From assembly GCA_001969505.1 (NCBI GenBank), contig LSSK01000426.1, forward strand, positions 1 through 12,136: 12,136 nt of DNA, written 5' to 3'. The DNA is from Zancudomyces culisetae. Its lineage: Eukaryota > Kickxellomycota > Harpellomycetes > Harpellales > Legeriomycetaceae. Made by a program: the position numbers and the translations under genes. A model generated the notes under the pieces. It had not been told where the DNA came from and did no database searches. It was given only the letters and a program-made list of their open reading frames with translations. This document shows positions 1 through 9,330 of the stretch, piece after piece. Position 1 is the stretch's first letter; every line of letters starts with the position of its first letter.

Positions 1-1054
1 GTAGAAGGGCAAAGGTGGACTAGTGTGGCTGATGTTGTACTTGTTTAAAGTCGCTATAACTTTTTTATTATTACTTTATTCATTTGTTTATTTAGCATTT
101 AATCCAGTCGCACAGGCAAAACCAGCACGATAATGCTTGCTCTTTTTCTCTATGCAATTTCAATAATGCGATTAGCATTCATTCTTTTCATATGTTTGAT
201 TGTTATTTTTATCTTTTATGACAATAGAATTTATCCCAGTTTATTTTGGCACACATTGTTCTTCTTATCAACAATCATGGTAACTATATCAGAGTTACCC
301 TACCAGCTATTATACTTTTCATTAATTAGCTCGTTTGATGAATGAGGTAAGGGAAAGGATAAATGTGTACTTGTCTTTTCCTGTTTTAATCAAACTATTA
401 GTCCTGGTGAAGGTGCGAAGTGTACAAATACCTTAAAGGTTGAGCCAGGTTGTGTTTAGGGGGGGTTGATGGATTCCCTTGTCAAGAGAAAAGCAGAAAA
501 AACTGCTTGAATTACTCTTTCATGTATGATTGGTCTGTTCATCATATGATTTTTGCCCTTAGAAATTGCTGGGCTGGGGGGTTTTTTTTAATTTTAGATG
601 TCCATAATCCAGCCTATCAAAAACCAACAAGACATCAATTGTTTTTAATTTAGAAAACTATGTTGCTGTCACTACTTTATACTCGGCATCCTTGTACCAA
701 GCTTACCAAGGAGTAAATTAACACTAGCGACATTGAAGAGAAAGAGAGAGGGGACGAGGAGGAGTGGACAAAGATGTGATAGCCCTCATTGATATGAAAG
801 AGCTGCTGAGTATCCAAGTCGAGAAAACAATGGGGGGGGTAATCAAAAAGCCAATCCTTTGTATATTGAATTTATTAGAAAATTCAATTTTCTGGGTCTT
901 ATTGAGCTTTCCCCTCCTCTAATATACCTGGAGTAATAATTGCAGTAGCCATTTATAATTAAATATCCAACACCTTCCCTAATCCAATATATTTTCAATT
1001 AAACACTAACGTCACTAACACCCGGGGAGGGTGTATTACTAAAGTATTAAAAAA

Positions 1055-1108
1055 AGTAAAACAGCAAAAGATTCCTGCTAAAGCTTTGCTGCTTTTGCTG
1101 CTTTTACT
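1055..1108. repeat. Imperfect inverted repeat (hairpin)
   Basis: The left arm at 1055-1070 (AGTAAAACAGCAAAAG) is complementary to the right arm at 1092-1108 (CTTTTGCTGCTTTTACT). It gives a 9-bp plus a 7-bp stem separated by one bulged C, around a 21-nt loop. The loop contains further AGC/GCT-rich sequence that could extend pairing. It lies far from any gene called here. Its function, if any, is unknown. Confidence 0.6.
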
Positions 1109-2230
1109 GAATGGGATGTTTGTGTCTGTTCATATTTTGTTGTAAAGATAAACAATATTTAGGTTTTCCCATTAAACCCGGGAGATTAGAAATTCAAGCT
1201 AATAATAGACGTTTATTACATTTTTGCATATTATTTTTGCATTTTTTTTTTTAGTAGCTCTGCTTGACACCATATTTTTCGAGTAATAATTAAGGTAGAG
1301 GGAAATATAATGGATATTTGCGCAAAATGTGGCCAAATTAATTTCAGGCGCCTAAATTGTGTTTTTCGTTGCAATTTAGCAAAGAAGCCATAGAAAGTTG
1401 GTCGATTTTCCCTTTATATTTGGCTCTTTTTGTAATGTTTCTCTTTTCTTCTAAAAACAATAAAAAGAATCCCTCAATAAGGAAATTGGCTTTACATTTC
1501 TTTTTGAGGTTGGCTTTGGTTTTGTCTTTGCGCTTGTTTATTTTTATTTCCTTCTAAATTGAAATTTAGGAAAGCAACAAACAATAAGCTTATAATTCTT
1601 TGTGGTGCTCTATGGTTTGCTGTTAGGAACTCAAAAAATTTTTTTAAATTAATTTGTTGTTTTTCGTTAGGTTTTATCAAATATTCCCAAACACAATTAT
1701 ATTTTAAAAGGTAAAAACAAACCGAAAAAAGTAAAAAGTTGTGGTAAATAACAGGATTCAGTTAATCCAATTCAATTCAGTTCGAAAATAAGGTAGGTCA
1801 TCTAGTCACACTTTTCAAGTCTTGTACACCCCTATGGCCGTATCGTGGCCTTTGCTCTTTGCCCTTTGTTGTTGATGGTTCGAGAAGCTTAATCAGATTC
1901 TGGAGATTGCCGATTTCTTTTTATCGTTAAAGAATATGACAATCTCAATATACCCTTGCGAATATGTAAAGAATATTTGAAACCAGAACGCGGTAAAAGA
2001 AGTAGCTGAAAGCAGAAGGCACAAAGAGAGAGGCAGGAGTGAAGCTGGGAAGAAAGGGATGGTTCAAAGATATTTTCATTTCTCTTCTATTGAAACCACC
2101 TCTACCTTACCCTCGCCTTATATTTGTGCGGCTGCAACCTTTTGTGTGTATTTCGCGTGGTAGTCGTATATTTATTTTTGTATTTCTTTTCGACTTTACT
2201 TGGAATTCAATTCGAGGAAAATGAGCTTCT

Positions 2231-2236
2231 TATAAA
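2231..2236 (+). promoter_or_regulatory. Candidate TATA box of ARF1
   Basis: A TATAAA hexamer lies about 150 bp upstream of the ARF1 start codon, a spacing compatible with fungal core promoters and a leader of some tens of nucleotides. A second TATAAA at 2339-2344 is only about 45 bp from the ATG and is less likely to be used. In so AT-rich a sequence such matches can be chance. Confidence 0.3.
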
Positions 2237-2380
2237 TTATGTATTGAAAAGTGTAAAAGGGATATTGTAGTGTTGAAATAGGATATTAAATATTTGCCTT
2301 GTTATTACAGAGTACAAAAGAATTACAACAAGAGCTGTATAAAAATACTTTTATAGTGTAAAAAAAAACAAGAGAAATAA

Positions 2381-3163
<783 letters not shown>

Positions 3164-3282
3164 TTTTTTTTTTGAAAGGTTTTTCGTCTATCTCTTTATT
3201 TTTTTTTCTCGTCATTTGTTCTTGTCTTTTCTTTTTTTTAGATACCAAAAAGTATTTTGTGTTTTCAATGCCAACTCTATTT

Positions 3283-3288
3283 AATAAA
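3283..3288 (+). terminator. ARF1 polyadenylation signal
   Basis: An AATAAA hexamer lies 120 bp downstream of the ARF1 stop codon, after a run of T-rich 3' UTR. It is followed by AT-rich sequence before the next gene starts at 3399. It is the natural 3'-end signal for ARF1, although fungal signals are loose. Confidence 0.5.
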
Positions 3289-3398
3289 TAGTTAATATTC
3301 AGCATACTGATGGAGTGTTTATAACATTTTAATATAATTTTACTATTCGAAAAAAATACTTTTCATTGTTTTTCTTTAAACTGAAGATAGTAGGAAAA

Positions 3399-4957
3399 AT
3401 GGATATGAAAGCAGAATCAAAGACTACCGATAACAACAAGCGGTACAAAACAATAGAAGTGCTGAGCTTTGGTAGATACGGCGTGTTGGCGACAGCGATC
3501 AGTGGCGATCTAAGATTGCTTTTGCGAAACTTTCAAATGGTAAAGCATACTAAAAACTTTTTTGCTACTTTCTGACACTTACTTTTATCACACTGGTTAC
3601 TACTATAAATACTATAATATGTTAAATATGGTATATTTAAGCGTGAAAACACACAAAAACATAGACTCAGCGCTTAGATTTCACAACATTTAAAAAAGTA
3701 TGGCGGGATCTGGGATTTTCGCTCATTCATTTTGTAGCAATAGAGAAAGTGTGGAGACAGGAATTCATGCGGTTTATAAACAAGCAACTACTCGATTACC
3801 TAGGAGGCAGGGAGGTTTCCACAGTATCATACCTGCCGTTTAGTGATAAAGGTGTATCCGATTCGATCTCACTTGAAATACAAGTAGGTGTGATATATGC
3901 CATTTATTTGGTGTATAAAACACAACCTAAATCCGCGAAATTTAAGGTTGAGCCCGTAAGAATAACGCTTGGAAACTGGAAAACGATAATTGGAGTATAC
4001 CGAAAATGTGTCTCTAGAAAAGTTGATGATTGTATTTATATTCTTGACTGGCTTCGAAGTAACAAGGTATTTGAAGTTACAGCATGGATTGATGAGAATG
4101 AAGGTGCAGTTCAGATCAAATTGGCTGATAATACAGAAACAGTACAAACCAGGGCAAGAATAATACAAAATGGTGATGATAATACCAGCGACAAAATTGG
4201 GAACCAAGCCGAGAACCGAGGTTTCAAATACGCTATACTTGATGGTACTCCTGGTAGTGATACTGTCGAAGACAGTGATAGTATCAGCGGCAGTGATGGT
4301 GCTGACGATAATAAACCTGATAGTGATCTTGACTCTGAGTCTGTTGAAGACAGTGATGATGGTGCAAATAACAACTCTGTAGCGTATAATAAAAGAGTGG
4401 CACAGATTGAACGCCTAGTATTATCTCTAGATGACGGTCTCGCACCTGTTGGCACCGAAATAAGCCCCAAACCTGATACTGTTGCTTCTGAGAATATTGA
4501 TGCCACTCCTTTCAGTCCACAGAGTCTAAAACACCGGTCCCAGAGTGACAAACTAAACCATAAGGGGATTGTTTCGTTGTTGGAGAAATACAACCACTCA
4601 AAGCTACATCTCTTTGAATTGGTTGATAAACTACTCTTGCAAAAAAAACAGTATCCACACAGATATGCAAAAAACAATGCTGCAACTCTATCAGTATCAA
4701 ACACTACAACAAATATGGACCAATTAAACAACTTGCCTCAGCTAAGACGAGGTTTAGAATTATATCAATCTGCTACTGACAGCCAGCAGCTACAAAATGT
4801 GTTTAAAGCATCGCAAAATATGAAAAGGAAACTATTAGCAGATGTTGTGAACCAGTATTGTGGGTCAACATCCACAGGAACACTAAATAATGGCTATCTT
4901 TACTCGAATGAAAAGAAGGGATTTAAATCCCGTTCTCACAAACATCATAAACCTTAA
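3399..4957 (+). CDS. SNAPC1: SNAPC1 (SNAP43)-like subunit of the snRNA-activating complex, two exons
   Basis: Exon 1 is 3399-3539. Exon 2 starts at 3671 (475 residues) or at 3665 (477 residues) and ends at 4957. In animals SNAPC1 belongs to SNAPc, which binds the proximal sequence element of snRNA genes for RNA polymerase II and III. Residues about 37-187 follow the family pattern: LLLRNFQ, then LDFTTFKKVWRDLGFS, then LEIQVGVIYAIYLVYKTQP, then an ITLGNW strand, DDCIYILDWLR and VFEVTAW. These match in order and spacing with human SNAPC1 as I recall it. The conserved block needs the splice, since the second exon has no ATG upstream of the block. Residues about 213-283 are an acidic Asp/Ser repeat with many CK2-type sites. 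The tail is Gln/Asn-rich and ends in a basic SRSHKHHKP. The ATG at 3399 has A at -3. The gene converges on NOP6. Function in this organism is inferred from the family. Confidence 0.85.
3540..3670 (+). other. Intron of the SNAPC1-like gene, with tandem 3' splice sites
   Basis: The donor GTAAAG follows an in-frame ATG codon (Met47), phase 0. Two acceptors preserve the frame: TAG ending at 3664 and CAG ending at 3670, six bases apart. A third AG at 3676-3677 would break the frame. Using the first acceptor adds Thr-Gln. No clear branch point is visible. Confidence 0.8.
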
Positions 4958-5281
4958 AACGTAAAAAAAGACACATTAGTTAATACCACACATTTGTATT
5001 CTCTGTTTATTTGCTATTTATTATTTGCTATTCGCTATCTGCCTGTTCACTTGTTCTAATATGTAAATATAATATACTGTACTATCTCAAATTAACACGC
5101 TACCTTGGAAATTAAAATCTATCAAACATGTTTAATAATTACATTTCGCCCTACCAAACGCTAATCTATAAAATAACCTGCTATTCTTTCCCCAATAATA
5201 AAAAAAATGAAATAAAAAAACCGACCCAAGCCCAACTCAATCCAGGTTTAGCCTGTGTTATAGTTAGTAGCTTCTGGTAAG
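4958..5281. terminator. Convergent 3' region between SNAPC1-like gene and NOP6
   Basis: This 324-bp AT-rich stretch separates two stop codons that face each other. On the + strand, ATATAATATA-like sequence near 5067-5077 could serve 3'-end formation of the SNAPC1-like mRNA. On the - strand, TTTATT motifs around 5006-5024 (AATAAA in the transcript) could serve NOP6. An imperfect direct repeat ATTTGCTATT occurs at 5009-5018 and 5023-5032. No coding region is seen. The two 3' UTRs probably overlap. Confidence 0.5.
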
Positions 5282-6280
5282 TTACCATCTATCATTATCT
5301 CCCCTAAATCCGCCTCTACCTCCACCTCCACCTCTGCCTCCACCTCTACCTCTGAATCCACCTCCACCTCCACCCCTACCCCTGAATCCGCCTCCACCAC
5401 CTCTTCCTCTGCCCCCACCTCTTCCTCTACCTCTGCCCCCACCTCTCCCGCCATCTCTAAATCCACCTCGTCGATTGTCGCCGTAATTTCCTCTGTCTCG
5501 GTAGTTGCCCTCACCCCTATATCCACCATCTCCGTCATCTGCACCACTCCTACCTTCTTCAAAACGATTTCCGCCATCAGCACCGCTACCATCCTCATCA
5601 AACCTAGCCCTTTTGTTGCCCTCTCGTTTATGCTTGTTTACAGCATCTTGTTGTCTCTCTTCGTCTAATACCTTTCTGCGCTCATGTATTTTGTCTTTAC
5701 GATTTTGACTATTACCTCCCCCTCCCACAGTAAACTCCACATTGATTTTGCGACCGTCTAACTCCATCTTGTGGAATTTAAGTGCCTTATCCAAATCTGT
5801 GCTGTATCTGAATTCCAAAAATCCAAATCCTTTTGATTTTCCTGTGTTTTTGTCTGTGATTAACCTTACTGAGGTTGGTCTTGCTGCCTTGAAAAACTTT
5901 TCTATGTCCTCCCTTGTGGTGTCATATGACAGATTTCCAACAAAGGCCAAAAACCTCCGCTTAACATCATCTTGATCATCGTTCTGCTGCGAGTTACTCT
6001 CCTCGTTGTCGTTTTGGTTATTTTCATTATCCTGGTGCTCATGTTCTGACCCATGCTCAGTGTCATCAACCTCTTCGTTCTGATTCTGCGACTTTGATTT
6101 TTGTTTTTTTGACTCCTGCTTTTCTCCTTCATCACCCTCATTCACATCTGAATCATCTGCAACTTCGCTACCGTGATCATCCTTCCCTTGTTGCTCAGTA
6201 GTATCAGCGTCGCCTCCCTTCTGTTTTTTTTTGAACAACAGCGCTTTCTTTTGTTTTTTTGTCATTTTTTCTGCTTCCAT
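5282..6280 (-). CDS. NOP6: Nop6-like nucleolar RRM protein with RGG tail
   Basis: This intronless gene codes 332 residues. Nop6 is a yeast nucleolar factor for 40S subunit assembly that binds pre-rRNA. The N-terminus has a lysine-rich TKKQKKALLFKKKQK segment (8-21), as in yeast Nop6, then an acidic Asp/Glu/Gln/Asn stretch (24-107). A single RRM covers about 110-184, with RNP2 FVGNLS (113-118) and RNP1 KGFGFLEF (150-157). It ends in the family signature RKINVEFTVGGGGNSQNR, followed by a charged helix with LDEERQ (205-210). Residues about 256-328 are an Arg/Gly-rich tail of RGG, FRG and GRG units, ending in NDRW. S. cerevisiae Nop6, as I recall it, lacks such a tail. The start CAACAATGG has good context. 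The stop faces the SNAPC1-like gene. Confidence 0.93.
   Translation of the reverse strand: MEAEKMTKKQKKALLFKKKQKGGDADTTEQQGKDDHGSEVADDSDVNEGDEGEKQESKKQKSKSQNQNEEVDDTEHGSEHEHQDNENNQNDNEESNSQQNDDQDDVKRRFLAFVGNLSYDTTREDIEKFFKAARPTSVRLITDKNTGKSKGFGFLEFRYSTDLDKALKFHKMELDGRKINVEFTVGGGGNSQNRKDKIHERRKVLDEERQQDAVNKHKREGNKRARFDEDGSGADGGNRFEEGRSGADDGDGGYRGEGNYRDRGNYGDNRRGGFRDGGRGGGRGRGRGGGRGRGGGGGFRGRGGGGGGFRGRGGGRGGGGGRGGFRGDNDRW
5290..5465. repeat. Homopyrimidine/homopurine-biased repeat coding the RGG tail
   Basis: The + strand is a run of imperfect CCTCCA, CCTCTA and CCTCTG units, coding Gly-Gly/Arg-Gly on the - strand. The sense mRNA is therefore a long GGAGGTGGA-like purine tract. Such tracts expand or contract easily and could form two-tier G-quadruplexes or triplexes. 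Confidence 0.75.
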
Positions 6281-6650
6281 TGTTGATTATGTCTTGTGTC
6301 TTTTTCTAATAAATGCTTTGTTATTAAATACTATATATACTTATACAATTATCTATTTATTATTTTTCTACCGATATATTAACAAGAGTTATTTTTTATT
6401 TATTCTTTAAATACACTTTTAACGAGCCTACATTTCTGAATCTGTTTCATCTGTAGTAAAAAAAAGAAAATTTTTTATTTTTTTTCGTTTGTGAATAAAT
6501 TTTCGGCCAATAAACTTATTAATGAGGCGGATTGGATCGAAAAATATTTAACCAAATCATAATGAGCGCCCCACTCTTCCTAAATCTGTACGTCTGCACA
6601 AGTAATATTTTAAACAAATGCAAAAAAATGAGTTAAAAAGTAAAAACTAG
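6281..6650. other. Intergenic region: NOP6 promoter and fumarate reductase 3' UTR
   Basis: This 370-bp spacer lies between two tandem minus-strand genes. It holds no coding region. It carries AT-rich blocks, long A and T tracts (6458-6490), a CCAAT motif near 6508-6512 and an RRPE-like element. Fumarate reductase transcripts should end here and NOP6 transcripts should begin here. Confidence 0.5.
6466..6476 (-). promoter_or_regulatory. RRPE-like ribosome-biogenesis element upstream of NOP6
   Basis: The sequence GAAAATTTTTT (+ strand) contains the AAAWTTTT core of the RRPE motif, which in yeasts drives ribosome-biogenesis genes through Stb3. It sits about 190 bp upstream of the NOP6 start, a suitable place for a ribosome-assembly gene. 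A matching PAC motif (GCGATGAG) was not found. The AT-rich background makes a chance match possible. Confidence 0.3.
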
Positions 6651-8426
6651 TTATATCTTTGACTTGGAAAATACAGCAGCTTGCTTCCCTGCCTCGCTAC
6701 CATAAACAACGCACTCTAGCAGCGAGTTTCCTCCTAATCTGTTAGCTCCATGTAGCCCACCAGTGACTTCACCAGCAGCATATAGCCCAGATATTGGCGA
6801 CCCATCTTCTTTTAAAACCTGGGTATTGGAATTGAACAACAATCCGCCCATGGTATAGTGAAGTGAAGGTGTGATTATACCCCAGTAAAATGTTGATTTG
6901 TCACCTGAGGCCAGTTTGATGGCCTCATCTTCGATTTCTGTGGAACTACTGCTTTCATGTGCGGAAAACAACTCCACCAGTTTGTTTTTGTTTTCTGCTG
7001 ATACCTTTAGCATGGGCGAAGGAAAAACAGTCTTTCCATATTTTTCACTGGTTATTCCGTGGAATGCTGCATCGTAGCGTAAAAATTCTCCAGCCAGTAC
7101 TCTCTCATCAGCACCAATTGCTGATGCAAGTGCATTAAACGATTCAGCCTTGTTCATCAGTCCCATCTTGGCGTAAAAACCCAAAGAGCCTGCCCCAAAC
7201 CTCGCCGCTGCACTCTCGGACAAAACCAAGAATGCACCTGCCTGGTAAGCCTTTTTCCCGCTCTCCTCCGCTTTCCTGACACCTTCTACAACTGCACGTG
7301 TTTTTTCGTCGCTGCAATTCTTAAATATCGCATCTGTAACTGCATCTCTCGTAGCAAGTTCGTTTATAAACCTCTGTCCCATTTTATTCAGCAGTATCCC
7401 CCCTTCTCCACGAAGTGCTTCAGCTGCCAAAAACTTGGTGTTGTTTGTTGGATCCTTCATACTAACAAAGCCTGTTGGATGCACTTGCACTTGTTCCATA
7501 TCAACAAGCCCAGCTCCTACCGCTTGGCCCAAAAAAATCCCATCTCCTGTTGCAAAAGCGCCATTGGTTGTGGGTAGCCCATAATGCCTTGGTGCATACT
7601 TTTTCAATAACACTGAATTCAGCCCCTCCCCACAAAAGCCACCAGTAGCCAGTATAACTGCACCTCCCACTATTTTTTTTTGATCACCCCCTTGAGATTC
7701 TTCGACTTCCACGCCAACCACCCTTCCGCTAGGGTTTGCAATCAAACTCTTAGCCTTGGCGCCCAAATGGAGCACCAAGCGCCCATTGGACTTTTTGGAT
7801 TCCTCAGCAAGCCAATTACTCAAAGTGCTTGTAATACCCCAGCCCACTGGCTGTGGTCTTCCGTCAGGAAGATCTGGCCGTCTATGCGTCCTCTTTGCAC
7901 TGTGTCCGCCCAACTGTGCCAATACATTTAGATCCAAATTAAAACAATTTTGGAGCCATGTAACCGCCTCTGTACTGTCAGTTACCAATTTCTTCACCAA
8001 CTCCTCTTTTGAAAGACCTTTCCCGGACTTGAGCGTATCTGAAACAAAGAGCTCCACCGAGTCATTAGTTACGCCGACCTCTTTTTGTGTTTTGGTGTTG
8101 ACTCCATTTATGCCTGAAGAGGCCTTTGAAGAGTTACCTCCTAATCTTGCTTCCTTATCAATTATTTCTACTGCCACTTCTGTGCTGCTCAAGTATGCCT
8201 GAATTGCTGCAGACATTCCTGCAAGTCCACCACCAACGATTATCACCTTGTTTGGAATTGGTTCCATTTTGTTCTTGTTTAATACTCCAAAGTATCTTGT
8301 AGTGTTTTTGGGCAAAATAGTCAAGAATACCCTAAAATCCAAAAACATAGAAAAAACCAGCGCTACGACTGTTGATGCTACAAATATTCTTAACATCAAT
8401 TTGATTCTCCTTGTGTTTATTCTCAT
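6651..8426 (-). CDS. OSM1: Soluble fumarate reductase (Osm1/Frd1 type, FAD-dependent)
   Basis: This intronless gene codes 591 residues. The enzyme reduces fumarate to succinate and reoxidises FADH2, serving redox balance and oxidative folding when oxygen is low. The Rossmann FAD motif GGGLAG is at 65-70, followed by LGGNSSKASSGING (95-108). Residues matching the catalytic set of Shewanella flavocytochrome c3 are all present: His316 in HPTGF, Glu336 and Arg339 in AEALRGEGG, catalytic Arg360 in ELATRD, His523 in HYTMGG and Arg563 in HGANRLGGN. Residues 1-40 carry an Arg-rich start and hydrophobic stretches, fitting a signal anchor or mitochondrial presequence. In-frame Met11 and Met54 are possible alternative starts. 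The ATG of Met54 (8265-8267) has A at -3 and G at +4, while Met1 and Met11 have T at -3. The protein ends in Ser-Lys-Ile, a variant PTS1. It lies upstream of NOP6 on the same strand. Confidence 0.97.
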   Translation of the reverse strand: MRINTRRIKLMLRIFVASTVVALVFSMFLDFRVFLTILPKNTTRYFGVLNKNKMEPIPNKVIIVGGGLAGMSAAIQAYLSSTEVAVEIIDKEARLGGNSSKASSGINGVNTKTQKEVGVTNDSVELFVSDTLKSGKGLSKEELVKKLVTDSTEAVTWLQNCFNLDLNVLAQLGGHSAKRTHRRPDLPDGRPQPVGWGITSTLSNWLAEESKKSNGRLVLHLGAKAKSLIANPSGRVVGVEVEESQGGDQKKIVGGAVILATGGFCGEGLNSVLLKKYAPRHYGLPTTNGAFATGDGIFLGQAVGAGLVDMEQVQVHPTGFVSMKDPTNNTKFLAAEALRGEGGILLNKMGQRFINELATRDAVTDAIFKNCSDEKTRAVVEGVRKAEESGKKAYQAGAFLVLSESAAARFGAGSLGFYAKMGLMNKAESFNALASAIGADERVLAGEFLRYDAAFHGITSEKYGKTVFPSPMLKVSAENKNKLVELFSAHESSSSTEIEDEAIKLASGDKSTFYWGIITPSLHYTMGGLLFNSNTQVLKEDGSPISGLYAAGEVTGGLHGANRLGGNSLLECVVYGSEAGKQAAVFSKSKI

Positions 8427-8581
8427 TAACTATCTTGGGTTTGTTAATATCACCTGTTCGTTTGCTTTTTTCGTATTAACTTTTATGTGGGGTCTGTGTT
8501 ACGTTATTATTGCTTTTATTTGGCTGTAAATTGAAAGTTGGTCTAGTGTTCTTAATGGTCTTTTTCTTTTCTTAATTTTTA

Positions 8582-8788
8582 TTGGCAGTCAAAGCTAACA
8601 ATATCCCTGTGATTGTTTTGTTTATTATTTACTTTTTAATTCCGGCCATTATAACCAAGATATTCAAGAAAAATCGACCTGTTAAGCAACAAAAACAAGA
8701 AACAACATCTGGCTCACGTCTGCCTTCGCCTCAGCCACCCCATTCACTCATAATTTTAGGTATATTTTTAACACAGGAATGTCTTTAG
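8582..8788 (+). other. Doubtful small membrane-protein reading frame, possibly a second exon
   Basis: The frame is open from after a TAA at 8573-8575 to 8788 and encodes one hydrophobic segment (NNIPVIVLFIIYFLIPAI) followed by a basic KIFKKNR and a polar tail. It has no ATG. The sequence just before it, T-rich and ending TTGGCAG at 8588, resembles a 3' splice site. A tiny first exon starting with the ATG at 8485 could join in frame only through a poor GTCTGT donor. I do not recognise the family. It may be chance in AT-rich DNA. Confidence 0.2.
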
Positions 8789-9009
8789 TGAATGTATTAA
8801 AGAGATGACAGTATAAAGTTAAACGTAGATGAGTTTGTTGAGATAGTAGTTTGTATATGGTAAAAATACATTTTTTTTTCACACCCTGTTGCTTTACTTC
8901 ATAAAATACTTTAATTGATGTGATAAACATGTCACCGATATGGCTACCCAGCAGTGTTTTTCATGTATACTTTCTCTTCTTCACTTCCAGATTATTGTGT
9001 AAGAGATCT

Positions 9010-9021
9010 CCCCCTCCCCCC
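9010..9021. repeat. C-rich tract (C5-T-C6)
   Basis: Five C, one T and six C occur in an AT-rich surround, about 580 bp upstream of the fumarate reductase start. It contains a CCCCT pentamer, the yeast STRE core. No further structure is evident. Confidence 0.5.
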
Positions 9022-9290
9022 TTTCCTTTATAACTTCATTTGAATACTTTAGCATACATTTTGAAAGGTTTATACCCACCACTCCCGCTATTATTCCTCT
9101 ACTAACTTTTGTACAAACTCATTTTACTTGAACTTGACTTCGGTAATGTACCACTACCCATCCAACCCTCCGCACTCTACATGTTCAACTACGAGAGTAG
9201 AATAAGTTGTATGATATACACCCATAAAAGTCATAGAATAACTTATGTTTGTTGAAGAGTACTTTGAGTGATAAAACTCATTTTGCACAT

Positions 9291-9330
9291 ATTTATTATT
9301 ATTTATTGTCATTTATTGTAATTTATTTTC
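9291..9330 (+). repeat. Four tandem 10-bp units of ATTTATTNTN
   Basis: Units ATTTATTATT, ATTTATTGTC, ATTTATTGTA and ATTTATTTTC follow each other with an exact 10-bp period; a degenerate unit AATTTTCAAG follows. The period equals about one helical turn, so the A/T blocks lie on one DNA face. In a + strand RNA they would read as repeated AUUUA. Confidence 0.85.

Noticed and set aside
133-653. Two short + strand frames (133-345 and 450-653)
   Set aside because: They show no domain, composition follows the AT-rich DNA, and no neighbouring signal supports expression.
459-839. G-quadruplex from the G runs
   Set aside because: The three runs are more than 100 bp apart and cannot fold together locally; each alone is a homopolymer.
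1877-1883. GGTTCGA resembling a tRNA B box
   Set aside because: The flanks do not form a T stem, and no proper A box or acceptor stem can be paired at the right distance.
4111-4731. 206-residue minus-strand frame inside the SNAPC1-like gene
   Set aside because: It is a shadow of the Asp/Ser repeat coding on the + strand; its Ser/Leu-rich translation matches no family.
5248-5601. Glu/Val-rich minus-strand frame in the RGG region
   Set aside because: It is the alternative frame of the repetitive RGG-coding purine tract of NOP6.
8248-8529. 93-residue + strand hydrophobic frame
   Set aside because: It is mostly antisense to the hydrophobic leader of the fumarate reductase, which explains its composition.
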